A stretch of 48,109 nt of DNA from Pseudomonadota bacterium (GCA_027624035.1 JAQBUI010000030.1:1-48109), one strand, 5' to 3'; positions 1-8,344 are shown, counted from the stretch's first letter. The notes: generated by a model not told the origin, from the letters alone. Made by a program: numbers and translations.

Positions 1-71
1 TCTCGACCATGGCCTATCCCGAATCGGTGCTGCTCCGCAAAGATGTAATTGATGAGCTTGGCGCGACTTGA
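1..71 (+). CDS. C-terminal end of an unidentified protein (partial)
   Basis: Reading from base 3, the plus strand is open and ends at a TGA at 69-71. The last residues are MAYPESVLLRKDVIDELGAT. Codon use and composition look protein-like, but only about 22 residues are visible and no family can be named. The gene would be convergent with the sulfatase that ends at 114. It could be a chance open frame. Confidence 0.4.
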   Translation, partial: STMAYPESVLLRKDVIDELGAT

Positions 72-113
72 CGCGATTGCGAGCGCCCAGGCATCAGGGT
101 AGCGCGGCGGGAG

Positions 114-1649
114 TCACTTCCCCGTATCCGCCAGGCATCGTGTATACCAGGCATTCCAGCTTTCAGACATGGATTCGACCCGCTCTGGATGCCGGTGCGC
201 CAGGTTGTAGAGTTCACAGCGGTCGGCTTCCATGTCGTACAGTTCCCACGCCTCATGGCCAGCCTGGATGGGAATACCGGCCTGAATCCGTTCCGGGCCC
301 TGCGTCACAATCTTCCACTTTCCTTGCCGCATCGCCCTGGCACCACCGATCATCCAGTAAAGCTCTCGATCTCCTCCAACAGATCCCTTCTGCCGCAAGA
401 CCGGGGCCAGACTTCGACCTTCAGGAGCCAGCACACCACGCCCCTCGTATTCCGACGGTACCTCGACCCCCGCAAGCTCGGCAAACGTCGGCAGAAAATC
501 GAGGATGTGTCCCACATCGTGCACCAGACCACCGCCTTTGATCACCGCAGGCCAGCTTGCAATCAGCGGCGTGGCGATGCCACCCTCGTGGTCGAAGTCC
601 TTGAACAGGCGAAATGGTGTGTTGCTGGCATTAGCCCAGGCGGCACCGACGGTCTGGTATGAATCAATCGTACCCGGCGGCAGGTGTGGCGTGTTGTGGA
701 TCTCCTCGGCACACCCGCCGTTATCAGAGAGAAACAGAACCAGGGTGTTATCCTCCTGACCGAGGTCACGAATCTTGCCCAGTACCCGGCCGATTGACTG
801 ATCCAGTCGGTCCACCATCGCCGCGTACACCGCCATCGTCTCAACTGCATGTTCACCGAGATTCGCGTAGGAAGATTCCGAACGTTCATCGGCGGCAGGC
901 AGCCCCCAGCGCGAGTCGATGAGCCCCAGTTCCAGCAGGCGGGCGTAGCGTCGCTGGCGGATTTCTGCCCAGCCTGCGGTATAGCGCTCACGGTACCTGG
1001 CAATATCCTGCGGCCATGCCTGGAGCGGGAAGTGGGGAGCACAGTGCGGCAGGTATAGAAAAAAGGGGGCCTCTCCTGTGCCGCATTCGTCGAGAAACCG
1101 AATGGCATGATCGGCGATGGCATCGGTCGTGTAGAAATCCGGATCGGTTGGCGTGAAGGGATGCAGGATGGTGTCCTGGTCACACCAGGGTCGCATCTCA
1201 TCTTCCGATTTTCGACCCGGCTCCGGCTCACCATCCCGCCGCTCGCCGGGGTTGAAATAGTTGCTGCAGCCACTGAGCAGCCCCCAGAAGCGCTCAAAAC
1301 CACGGGCGACAGGCCGACGTTCCGGTTCTGCACCGTTGTGCCACTTCCCCGCTGCCAGCGTCCGATACCCTGCCAGCCGGAGCAACTCTGCAATGGTGAT
1401 GTTGTTCCTGGCATGCAGCGTATGAAGATCACCTTTTTCAGTGACCTGCTCGGCATAGAGCCCGGTCAGGAGCGATGCCCGGGAAGGTGAACACTTGGCA
1501 TTGGTATAAAAACGGGTAAAACGCAGGCCCTGTTCGGCCAGCCGGTCGAGGTTGGGCGTGTCTATTTCACCGCCATAGCATCCAAGGTCAGAGAACCCCA
1601 GGTCGTCCGCCATGATGAGCAGGATGTTCGGGCGGCGACTCAGACCCAT
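114..1649 (-). CDS. Type I sulfatase (arylsulfatase family)
   Basis: A 511-residue alkaline-phosphatase-superfamily sulfatase that would hydrolyse a sulfate ester of unknown substrate. The N-terminus carries the metal-binding Asp pair (D15, D16 in MADDLG). The signature C53-S-P-S-R57 follows, then ASLLTG. C53 must be oxidised to formylglycine for activity in this family. A second metal-site motif, FLSDNGG, lies in the middle of the protein. The N-terminus goes straight into the first beta strand with no signal peptide, so a cytoplasmic location is inferred. The start at 1649 has an AGCAGG-like ribosome site upstream. The gene lies 33 bp downstream of a kelch-protein gene on the same strand and is probably cotranscribed with it. 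A formylglycine-generating enzyme gene is found at 31397-32329. The family call is firm; the substrate is unknown. Confidence 0.93.
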   Translation of the reverse strand: MGLSRRPNILLIMADDLGFSDLGCYGGEIDTPNLDRLAEQGLRFTRFYTNAKCSPSRASLLTGLYAEQVTEKGDLHTLHARNNITIAELLRLAGYRTLAAGKWHNGAEPERRPVARGFERFWGLLSGCSNYFNPGERRDGEPEPGRKSEDEMRPWCDQDTILHPFTPTDPDFYTTDAIADHAIRFLDECGTGEAPFFLYLPHCAPHFPLQAWPQDIARYRERYTAGWAEIRQRRYARLLELGLIDSRWGLPAADERSESSYANLGEHAVETMAVYAAMVDRLDQSIGRVLGKIRDLGQEDNTLVLFLSDNGGCAEEIHNTPHLPPGTIDSYQTVGAAWANASNTPFRLFKDFDHEGGIATPLIASWPAVIKGGGLVHDVGHILDFLPTFAELAGVEVPSEYEGRGVLAPEGRSLAPVLRQKGSVGGDRELYWMIGGARAMRQGKWKIVTQGPERIQAGIPIQAGHEAWELYDMEADRCELYNLAHRHPERVESMSESWNAWYTRCLADTGK

Positions 1650-1682
1650 CGTATCGCGCCTGCTCTCAGGTCAACCGTAGAA

Positions 1683-2669
1683 TCAGGCCGACAACGCCGC
1701 GCTGATGCCGGGTCGCACCCAGACTTCAGACGACATCAGCCAGACCTTGTTCTCATTCATGCCGCCATTCCAGCCACCGGCGAAATAGAGATTGTCATCG
1801 ATGATGGTGGCTGCCGGTGAGGATGTGGCTCTCGGAAGCTTGCAGACGGTCTGCCACTCGCCACCTGCCGGCAGCGCCAGGACGTCATCGCTGAATCCCT
1901 TCTTTCCACCAGGTGGCGTGCTGTGACCGCCCACCATGAAGATGGTGTCGCCATACACAAAAGTAGCGCCTTCGGAATGAGAATGCCCATAAGACAGTGG
2001 CGGCCCCGCCCGCCAGGTGTCGCTCATGGGGTCGTAGATGTCGACGTTGGGTTGATCGAGTTGCTGACTGTCATGATTGAACTGCCCACCGATGCAGTAG
2101 ATTTCGTCGTTGAGGACGGCGGTGGAAAACTGGTTACGGGGCAAGGGAAAGGGCGCGAGCCGTTGCCAGCCTTCGCCGCCCTCCTGCTCCCAGGTATCAA
2201 GGTCTAGCACCCAATGCTCGCTGGCGTCGCTGTCACGGTCCTGCTTGAGCCCGCTGATGTAATGGAGGCGGTTGCCGATACGAGCAAGACCCCCTCCGGC
2301 ACGCCGGCCAGGCAGTAGCGGTGCGGCAATGTAACGATCCTGCTCCAGGCAATATTGCCAGACCTCATCGATGATGAAGTCCTTGGCGGGCTGACGCTTG
2401 TCCTTCATGCCACCGGCAAACCAGATGCCGCCGTCATCATTAACGAGGTTTACATGGGATATGGCACTGGGCAGGTCCTGCATCCGGGTCCATGAATCAT
2501 CAGCAGGGTCGTAGATATCGGTGCGTTTACTTGAGGCGATGTTGTCCTCGTAGCCGCCAAAGACATAGAACCTGCCGTCCCGGGCAATGGTGGCAGGTTC
2601 CCATTTACCGACGGGCATGTCGCTTAATCGAGACCATCCATTTAACTCGGTTGTCTGGGCTTCACTCAT
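1683..2669 (-). CDS. Kelch-repeat beta-propeller protein
   Basis: About 328 residues with recurrent kelch blades: each has a Gly-Gly pair (YVFGGYEDN, WFAGGMKD, YCIGGQFN, FMVGGHST, YFAGGWNGG) and an IYDP...W segment. Five or six blades can be counted, as expected for one propeller. The frame is open further upstream to 2738. The ATG at 2669 is preferred because a GAGAG ribosome site lies just before it and the protein then begins MSEAQTTELNGWSRL, close to the first blade. No signal peptide is visible. Kelch propellers bind proteins or sugars or form galactose-oxidase-like folds; no specific role can be assigned. It is probably cotranscribed with the sulfatase that follows and is divergent from the operon starting at 2872. 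Confidence 0.85.
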   Translation of the reverse strand: MSEAQTTELNGWSRLSDMPVGKWEPATIARDGRFYVFGGYEDNIASSKRTDIYDPADDSWTRMQDLPSAISHVNLVNDDGGIWFAGGMKDKRQPAKDFIIDEVWQYCLEQDRYIAAPLLPGRRAGGGLARIGNRLHYISGLKQDRDSDASEHWVLDLDTWEQEGGEGWQRLAPFPLPRNQFSTAVLNDEIYCIGGQFNHDSQQLDQPNVDIYDPMSDTWRAGPPLSYGHSHSEGATFVYGDTIFMVGGHSTPPGGKKGFSDDVLALPAGGEWQTVCKLPRATSSPAATIIDDNLYFAGGWNGGMNENKVWLMSSEVWVRPGISAALSA

Positions 2670-2871
2670 GGTTTCTCTCGCTGTGGTCGGAATCTTGAGC
2701 TGAACACCAAACGTACAGACCCGGCCGGGTGACTGCAACCTCCACGCGAGTCAGTTCACCCAGAACCGTTCAGGTACCACGCCCTGCGCGATAGCCGGGC
2801 TGGCTGCTGGCCCTGCATGACCTGATGCTGCACAATGAATGCTTCCAGAACTTCAACAAAGGAAAACGATC

Positions 2872-3537
2872 ATGCCCGTCATAGACATGTCTACCATCAA
2901 ACCAGTCGGAGAATTTGGTTCCAAAGCATGGGGCGAGGCCTGTGTCGAAGGTGCCATCAAGATCCTCAAGGCTGCCAACCTGCCTTCTTCCATTACCTGG
3001 GCCTTTACCGAGGATTACACCCACCCACCGGCGCGGCTCATGCAGGGTGGTCGCAAGAACGCCGGCTACTACCTCATGATCAAGCAAGGACAGGTCACAG
3101 GAGGAGACGGCATTGCCGAGGAAGCACTGACGATTCCCGGCTTTCACGCAAAGGTGCCCTGGGCTGCGATCTGCCATCAGTCCGGCGCGCTCTATGGGCG
3201 TGAGGGGCAACGGCAACGATCGGCACAAGAGCAGGTCTTGTTCGCTGCCATTGCAGAATACGTTGGACGTGACAATCCACTTGGCCTCGAGATCAACAAG
3301 CAGGGACAGCCCAGCATCATGCTGGACCCTGTTGGCCCCTGGCCCGCGGAGGTCGGTGCAGCTTTGGGTGAAGGCGGGGAAGAGGGCAATGGGCTGCATA
3401 ATATTGCAGCGACCCTACAAACTGATTCACCGGAGTTCGCTGACCTGCCCGTCAGCGATCTACGCGTACCTGTCTTTGCGGACATGACGGACCAGCAGAA
3501 AGCTGATTTCGTCAAGCTTTGCGGCATCACGCTATAG
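2872..3537 (+). CDS. Unrecognised conserved-looking protein, first gene of SDR/crotonase operon
   Basis: A 221-residue protein starting MPVIDMSTIKPVGEFGSKAW. I do not recognise the family. The ATG at 2872 follows AAAGGAAAACG, a good ribosome site; an ATG at 2839 in frame lacks one. The protein has no signal peptide, no obvious transmembrane segment and no known catalytic motif. It contains conserved-looking segments such as SITWAFTEDYTHPPARL and KNAGYYLMIKQGQVTGGDG and ends in a short acidic/polar helix (MTDQQKADFVKLCGITL). It lies 24 bp before an SDR gene, and four genes in a row (to 5882) share strand and short spacing. A role alongside the dehydrogenases and the crotonase, for example as a subunit or binding protein in the same catabolic pathway, is inferred from context only. 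Confidence 0.8.
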   Translation: MPVIDMSTIKPVGEFGSKAWGEACVEGAIKILKAANLPSSITWAFTEDYTHPPARLMQGGRKNAGYYLMIKQGQVTGGDGIAEEALTIPGFHAKVPWAAICHQSGALYGREGQRQRSAQEQVLFAAIAEYVGRDNPLGLEINKQGQPSIMLDPVGPWPAEVGAALGEGGEEGNGLHNIAATLQTDSPEFADLPVSDLRVPVFADMTDQQKADFVKLCGITL

Positions 3538-3561
3538 CTATAGCCAGATAAGGAAGGTTGA

Positions 3562-4356
3562 ATGTCCCAGTTTGGGTTGAACGAAAAGGTCGCCATTGTT
3601 ACCGGTGGTGGCGGCAGCGCCCACGGGATAGGCAGTTGTATCGCACGGACGCTGGCAGGTGCCGGTGCCAAAGTGGCAGTGGTCGGCAGAACCCAGGCAC
3701 CCCTTGATCAGGTTGTGAGCGATATCAGGAGCCAGGGCGGTGAGGCCATTGGTGTGATTGCGGATGTCACCGATACTGCGGCGGTGAAGAATATGGTTGC
3801 GCAGGTCAAGTCTGCCTGGGGCCGCATCGATATACTGGTAAACAGTGCCGGGGGAAGTTCCTTTGGCAACCCGGAAGACATCACCGGGGAAGACTGGTCT
3901 GCCTGTCTGGAACTCAACCTGAACGGTACGTTCTTTTGCAGTACTGCAGTCGCGAGGGAAATGATGGCGCAGCAGAGCGGCAAGATCATCAATATCGGTT
4001 CTTCTTCGGGCATCAAGGGCGAGGAGAACGCAGCGCACTATGCTGCCGCAAAAGCCGCGATCATCAACCTGACGCGGTCCCTCGCTACCAGTTGGGCCAT
4101 TCACAATATCCATGTGAACTGCGTTTCACCTGGCAGCGTTGAAGTCCCCGACCATGGGATCCCCAACATGCCTGATGGCGAGTATGCCAGGCGAAAAGAA
4201 CTACAGTCTGTAGAGGGCGCCGGGGCCCTGGCCCTGCCCGGCAATCCCCAGGATATTGCGAACTCGGTGGTATTTTTTGCGTCGGCCGGGTCAGATGGTA
4301 TGACCGGTGAGAACCTGGTGGTTCGAGGGTCAGAATGGGCTTCCGCCTACGTCTAG
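3562..4356 (+). CDS. Short-chain dehydrogenase/reductase (SDR)
   Basis: A 264-residue classical SDR that would oxidise or reduce an alcohol/ketone with NAD(P). It has an N-terminal VAIVTGGGG...GIG cofactor-binding loop, with a three-residue insertion (SAH) inside the usual TGxxxGIG. The central NSAGG segment follows, then an IGSSSG strand with the catalytic Ser and a YAAAK catalytic pair. The C-terminal part keeps the typical DGMTGENLVVRG end. It has AAGGAAG upstream. The next gene is a second SDR 27 bp downstream, so two successive or alternative oxidoreductase steps in one pathway are likely. The substrate cannot be read from the sequence. The three-residue insertion in the glycine loop is unusual but within the family range. 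Confidence 0.93.
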   Translation: MSQFGLNEKVAIVTGGGGSAHGIGSCIARTLAGAGAKVAVVGRTQAPLDQVVSDIRSQGGEAIGVIADVTDTAAVKNMVAQVKSAWGRIDILVNSAGGSSFGNPEDITGEDWSACLELNLNGTFFCSTAVAREMMAQQSGKIINIGSSSGIKGEENAAHYAAAKAAIINLTRSLATSWAIHNIHVNCVSPGSVEVPDHGIPNMPDGEYARRKELQSVEGAGALALPGNPQDIANSVVFFASAGSDGMTGENLVVRGSEWASAYV

Positions 4357-4383
4357 CGGTGTCGTTAACGAGGAAGAGCATCA

Positions 4384-5190
4384 ATGTCAGTATTTGATTT
4401 GCAGGACAAAGTCGCCATCGTCACCGGTGGTGGCAGTGGAATTGGTGAGGCCATCACAATGGCCTTCGCCAGAGCAGGTGCCCACGTGGTGGTTGCCGCG
4501 AGGAAGCAGGAACGACTGGACAGGGTGGCGTCTGAAGTCAGGGCCATGGGGCGGGAGTCACTGGCAATTTCGACCGATGTGACCGACCCGGTCCAGGTAG
4601 ACCGTTTGATCAAAATGACCGTAGAGAAATTCGGCCGGCTCGACATCATGGTCGCCAACTCTGGCGGCGGCGGGTTTCCCCCTCTGGAAAAAGCGACCCT
4701 GGAAGACTGGGATCAGCAGATCACGCTCAATCTTGACAGTGCGTTCCTGTGCGATGTTGCCGCAGCCAGGGTGATGATCGAGCAGGGAACGGGCGGCAAG
4801 ATCATCAACATTTCGTCCACAGCTGGCATCAATCTGAACCCGGGTCTGGCTGCCTATGCCGCCGCCAAGGCAGGCATGATCAACTTCACCAAGTCTGCTG
4901 CCCTGACCTGGGCCGGCAAGGGCATTAACGTGAACTGCGTCGCGCCGGGCTTTACGGCGACCCCTGGAATCAGAAAGGCCGGCTATGTACCGTCCGCGAC
5001 CAGGAAGGATGGCACGACAGTCCCACCACTTTTGATGCCTAACGAGCCTGAGCATGTTGCGGATACCTGCGTGTTTCTGGCATCGGAAGCATCGTCTCAC
5101 ATCACCGGCGAGTTAATGATTGTCCGTACCATGTTCCATATGGAGCGTAGCAACGATGTACTCAGGGATCGGGCGAAACTGACCGTTTAA
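4384..5190 (+). CDS. Short-chain dehydrogenase/reductase (SDR)
   Basis: A 268-residue classical SDR with the standard TGGGSGIGEA cofactor loop (around residues 15-24), an NSGGG segment, the ISSTAG strand and the YAAAK catalytic pair. It is a clear paralogue of the preceding SDR. The C-terminus is longer and unusual (LMIVRTMFHMERSNDVLRDRAKLTV instead of the common VDGG ending), which may affect oligomer or substrate contacts. GAGGAAGAG precedes the ATG. It sits third in the operon, 20 bp before a crotonase gene. Together these suggest beta-oxidation-like or ring-degradation chemistry on CoA esters. This is inferred from neighbours; the substrate is unknown. Confidence 0.93.
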   Translation: MSVFDLQDKVAIVTGGGSGIGEAITMAFARAGAHVVVAARKQERLDRVASEVRAMGRESLAISTDVTDPVQVDRLIKMTVEKFGRLDIMVANSGGGGFPPLEKATLEDWDQQITLNLDSAFLCDVAAARVMIEQGTGGKIINISSTAGINLNPGLAAYAAAKAGMINFTKSAALTWAGKGINVNCVAPGFTATPGIRKAGYVPSATRKDGTTVPPLLMPNEPEHVADTCVFLASEASSHITGELMIVRTMFHMERSNDVLRDRAKLTV

Positions 5191-5210
5191 AAGGCCACGA
5201 GGAGAGCACG

Positions 5211-5882
5211 ATGGCGCCGGCAAACTATGAACAGCAGGGAGATATCGCCGTTGTCACGCTTGACGATGGCAAGGCCAATGCCATGAATCCGGATATGATC
5301 GCAGCGGTCAACACAGCCCTTGATCGGGCGCAGGCCAATGCCAGAGCCGTGATCATTTCGGGCCGGCCCGGAGTGTTCTGCGGCGGGTTCGATCTCAAGG
5401 TGATACGAACAGGAGACGCTGCCACCCAACAGGCTATGACGCTCGCCGGCGCGCGCCTCGCGATGCGCATCTATGGCTTTCCCAGGCCGACCGTCATGGC
5501 GACAACAGGGCATAGCGTGGCGCTCGGCGGCTTCCTGCTGCTCACGGCTGACTACCGCATTGGCATCAACGGCGCATTTACCGTGGGGTTAAATGAAGTC
5601 GCGATCGGCATGACCTTGCCACCATTCGCACTGATGTTATCCAGGGCGCGGATTGATACCAGACATCTGAGCAATGCTGCCCTGAGTTCGACCATGTACA
5701 GCCACGCGGACGCCGTTGGCGCCGGTTTTCTCGATGAGGTGGTTGAGCCCGATGCGCTGATGGCCCGCGCCATGGACAAGGCGACCAGCCTGGCAGCGCT
5801 GGACGCAAAAGCGTTCGCACGGGTGAAGCAGGATCTTAGAGGGGCGGACATTGAGCGTGTTCTTGCGTCTTTGCCGGCTTGA
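5211..5882 (+). CDS. Enoyl-CoA hydratase/isomerase (crotonase) family protein
   Basis: A 223-residue crotonase-fold protein, shorter than the usual 255-290, because the C-terminal helical part is brief. The oxyanion-hole segment GVFCGGFDLKVI and the second-site segment TTGHSVALGGFLLLTADYRIG can be seen. The catalytic Glu pair of true hydratases is not obvious, so the reaction (hydratase, isomerase or other) is open. GAGGAGAGC precedes the ATG. It is the last gene of the 2872-5882 operon. Its final 13 codons and the following intergenic bases have a second, decayed copy at 6085-6173, evidence of a local duplication (see the repeat entries). Confidence 0.88.
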   Translation: MAPANYEQQGDIAVVTLDDGKANAMNPDMIAAVNTALDRAQANARAVIISGRPGVFCGGFDLKVIRTGDAATQQAMTLAGARLAMRIYGFPRPTVMATTGHSVALGGFLLLTADYRIGINGAFTVGLNEVAIGMTLPPFALMLSRARIDTRHLSNAALSSTMYSHADAVGAGFLDEVVEPDALMARAMDKATSLAALDAKAFARVKQDLRGADIERVLASLPA

Positions 5883-5928
5883 TAGTTGCCAGCCCTATCA
5901 GGATCGAAGCTTAAATTCCGGAGAAGAA
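5839..5928 (+). repeat. Duplicated gene junction, copy A
   Basis: This 90-base stretch holds the end of the crotonase gene, its stop and a fossil of the end of the minus-strand depolymerase gene (TTCCGGAGAAGAA, coding FFSGI on the minus strand). It aligns with 6085-6173 with about 10 substitutions and one single-base gap (roughly 88 percent identity, counted by hand). In this copy the crotonase end is the functional one. Just after it, 5929-5941 also matches a part of the depolymerase gene found about 45 bases further in (6220-6232). Confidence 0.85.
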
Positions 5929-5953
5929 TTCTTGCCGCCGGAAGACCTCGAGC

Positions 5954-6059
5954 TCCGAACCGGGGCGCCTCCTTGGGGCAACGCCGTGAATACATCCCTG
6001 TAGGCTGCCACTCGGCGTCCTGCCTCGCAGGCTGCCACAAGGAGGCGCCCCGACTCGGA
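5954..6059. repeat. Palindromic intergenic element with 22-bp inverted repeat ends
   Basis: The left arm (5954-5975) and the right arm (6038-6059) are inverted copies of each other matching at 20 of 22 bases; the core GGGGCGCCTCCTTG is perfect. The 62-bp centre contains GTGAATACATCCCTGTAGG and two AGGCTGCC copies. No protein is encoded. The form is that of a REP- or MITE-like element. The central TACATCCCTGTA motif resembles intergenic repeats I associate with gammaproteobacteria, but that is memory, not a search. It lies exactly between the two copies of the duplicated junction. Confidence 0.6.
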
Positions 6060-6084
6060 ACGCTGACGATCCGCGAAAGTTGTT

Positions 6085-6173
6085 GAGGGGGGACATCGAG
6101 CGTGTTCTTGCGACTTTCCCGGGCAAATAGCTGCCTGCCCTATCAGGATCGCAGCTTAAATTCCGGAGAAGAA
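6085..6173 (+). repeat. Duplicated gene junction, copy B
   Basis: This is the second copy of 5839-5928. On the plus strand it still encodes a variant of the crotonase tail (GDIERVLATFPGK then TAG) with no gene in front of it. On the minus strand it is the functional end of the depolymerase gene. So each copy keeps one live and one dead gene end, which indicates that the junction was duplicated and the palindromic element now lies between the copies. Confidence 0.85.
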
Positions 6174-7160
6174 CTCCCAGATCAGTTCCGACGCGTTGAT
6201 ACCTGAATGGTCCTGCAGGTTCTTGCCGCCGGTATCGCCACCGGGCCAGACATGGTCGTGGTTTTCGATCCGGTAGTAGTGCACTGGCGCGCCCTTACCT
6301 TCGTCTTCCGGCTTATAGATGGTGAGGGTCGTATTCTCCGTCACCTTGACCTTCTCTGATGTTACGGAATCATTGAGGCCTGCAAAATACGCCACAATCT
6401 CCCCGGCCCCGGGCAGCCTGACACCGGTAATCTTATCAACACCGCCATCGACAGGAACCATTCTGTCGTCAGCGCCGTGGATATGGATGATGGGTTTTGG
6501 CTTATCGAGGACGCAGTCCTTGAACACATCAGCATCAATCAAACCGGACACGATCGCCGCTGCCCTGAAGCTCTCCCCGGCCTGGCACATGAGGGTGTAA
6601 CTCATATAACCTCCGTTGGAGAACCCGGCAACAAAAGTCCTGTCCGGGTTCACGTGATGCTCTTTTTGCATGAATCCGGCCAGCGCAATCAGAAATTCCA
6701 CATCGCTCTGGCCCTCAAACAACTCGTCCGCATTCTCATTATTCCAACGGGCCATGCTGGTCGTGAGCATGCCGTCCCGGCACACAATCTCCATACCATT
6801 AGCGACGAAGCTTTCGCCCTCTTCACAGGTCCTGGCCTTGTCGCCCAGCCAGCTGGTGTCCAGATCCTTTCCCTTTTCACCTTTTTTGTTGCCGGATTTT
6901 CCGCCGGCCGCGCCCAGCACAATCAGCTTGTTGTGAGACTGTGGGTAGACCGCCAGGAAACCATGCTTGTCTGCCAGTTCATTGAAGCCCGCCATGTAGG
7001 ACCAGGTACTGCTGGATGTCATGCCATGAAGAACGAAGACCATCGGTGCGTTGTGCGCCAGATTTTCCGGGCGGTACATCTTGTAGGTTCTTTGAATTCC
7101 ATCGTGGACATATACATGGTCCTTTACATGGTCCTTTACATGGTCCTTGCCAACCGTCAT
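6156..7160 (-). CDS. PHB depolymerase/feruloyl-esterase-like alpha/beta hydrolase
   Basis: A 334-residue esterase of the polyhydroxybutyrate depolymerase (LpqC-like) type. It shows VFVLHGMTSS (oxyanion region), the nucleophile elbow GFS181NGG, a later HIHGADDRMVP segment with the acid residue, and a C-terminal NHDHVWPGG with the catalytic His. The ATG at 7160 overlaps the upstream gene's stop (ATGA), so translational coupling is likely; the frame is open to 7220 but that would lie inside the neighbour. No signal peptide is present, so an intracellular location or another export route is inferred. The N-terminus holds three exact KDHV repeats encoded by a 12-bp tandem repeat. It is the last gene of the run 11599-6156. 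Confidence 0.88.
   Translation of the reverse strand: MTVGKDHVKDHVKDHVYVHDGIQRTYKMYRPENLAHNAPMVFVLHGMTSSSTWSYMAGFNELADKHGFLAVYPQSHNKLIVLGAAGGKSGNKKGEKGKDLDTSWLGDKARTCEEGESFVANGMEIVCRDGMLTTSMARWNNENADELFEGQSDVEFLIALAGFMQKEHHVNPDRTFVAGFSNGGYMSYTLMCQAGESFRAAAIVSGLIDADVFKDCVLDKPKPIIHIHGADDRMVPVDGGVDKITGVRLPGAGEIVAYFAGLNDSVTSEKVKVTENTTLTIYKPEDEGKGAPVHYYRIENHDHVWPGGDTGGKNLQDHSGINASELIWEFFSGI
7114..7149 (-). repeat. 12-bp tandem repeat, three units, in the start of the depolymerase gene
   Basis: The plus-strand unit ACATGGTCCTTT occurs three times head to tail (7114-7125, 7126-7137, 7138-7149; the last ends in G). On the coding strand it gives KDHV KDHV KDHV at residues 5-16. The unit is a multiple of three, so copy-number change would lengthen or shorten the N-terminus without breaking the frame. 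Confidence 0.9.
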
Positions 7161-8308
7161 TCCCAAACCCTCAATCCATTCACCTTGAAGTCGTAGGAAG
7201 TCTCTTCGGTAAACTGGCAACTCATCACGCCATCGAGCCTGTCATCGCTCAGCCGCAACCAGGTGGTCATTAACTCCGGATTACCCTTGCCCCAGTACTT
7301 CTGGGATGGTGGCGTCACGTAATCGTAGCTCAGAATCTCTCCATTGAACCGCACACCCGTAACCGTCAGGTCACCGTCGGCATCATTGTGTAATGTTGCT
7401 GCCAGCCCACCATCGGTTTCTGTAAGGGTCAGCAGATCATCGCTGATCATCCCGAAACCGTTGGACCGAACACGCCACTGCCCTGTCACGAGACTGCAAT
7501 CCGGTGCATCACCGGCTCCCTTGACGCCAGGAAAATCACGCCACATCCAGCGCAGCGTATCGGGAAACAGTTCACCACCATGTTTGAGATCATGGCCACC
7601 GTCTCCCAGCTCGAACCGGTGTTCATAGCGTCCATACTGAAGGGCGGCCGCCATGGTAATGTTGCCCAGGGTCCAGTCACCCTCTTCAATATCAAGTTCG
7701 TTACGTCCGTCCTGGAGAAAGACACGGAGCGGTTTTGGGTTTCTTCGGCTCTGCCTGACCTTGTGCGGGTATCCTTCACCGTCGATCAGGCGCACAAAGC
7801 TGGCGATGTGACAGATGACTTTATTAAACAGATCCGGTCGTTCCCAGGCCACGGCGAAAGCGGCCAGGCCACCGTCACTCATGCCGCAGATACACCGGCC
7901 GACCGGATTATCTGTGATCCGGTATTCGCGACTCACCGCAGCAATGATCTCCTGCTCCAGAAACTTCGCGTAGGTTTCGCCATTGGCCACATACTCCAGC
8001 GCACGAGTGCTTTCGGCTTCACCCCTGGTCCCGGGATTCACGAAGATGCCAATGGTGACCGGCATCTCACCCGAGTGAATCAGGTTGTCCATCACCACCG
8101 GTGCCCGAACCTGGCCCTCGTCATGCAGGTAGCCGCCACCATCCTGAAACACCATCAGACAGGCTGGCTCAATCCCATCGTACCGGGCGGGGACATAAAC
8201 CGAATATTCACGCCGGGTCTCCGGATAAATGCTGCTGGAATTCCATGAACGATGCTCAACCTTTCCCTGGGGGACACCTTCGCCCCGCGTTGACTCCACA
8301 CTTGCCAT
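7157..8308 (-). CDS. Enterochelin-esterase-like (esterase D family) hydrolase
   Basis: A 383-residue protein. Residues 1-270 form a putative esterase of the Fes/esterase D group: YVPARYDGIEPACLMVFQDGG near the N-terminus, the nucleophile elbow CGMS144DGG, and a later GDGGHDLKHGG segment with the probable catalytic His. Residues 280-383 form a beta-rich tail (VTGQWRVRSNGFGMISDDLLTLTETDGG...) that looks like an extra beta-sandwich. Such tails occur in carbohydrate-ester enzymes, but the substrate is not known. No signal peptide is seen. It is translationally coupled to the downstream depolymerase and lies 36 bp downstream of a VOC gene. Two esterases together suggest stepwise hydrolysis of an ester substrate. 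Confidence 0.87.
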   Translation of the reverse strand: MASVESTRGEGVPQGKVEHRSWNSSSIYPETRREYSVYVPARYDGIEPACLMVFQDGGGYLHDEGQVRAPVVMDNLIHSGEMPVTIGIFVNPGTRGEAESTRALEYVANGETYAKFLEQEIIAAVSREYRITDNPVGRCICGMSDGGLAAFAVAWERPDLFNKVICHIASFVRLIDGEGYPHKVRQSRRNPKPLRVFLQDGRNELDIEEGDWTLGNITMAAALQYGRYEHRFELGDGGHDLKHGGELFPDTLRWMWRDFPGVKGAGDAPDCSLVTGQWRVRSNGFGMISDDLLTLTETDGGLAATLHNDADGDLTVTGVRFNGEILSYDYVTPPSQKYWGKGNPELMTTWLRLSDDRLDGVMSCQFTEETSYDFKVNGLRVWE

Positions 8309-8344
8309 ATCTGATCCTGAATCGAATTGTTTACTTGCGCTGTG

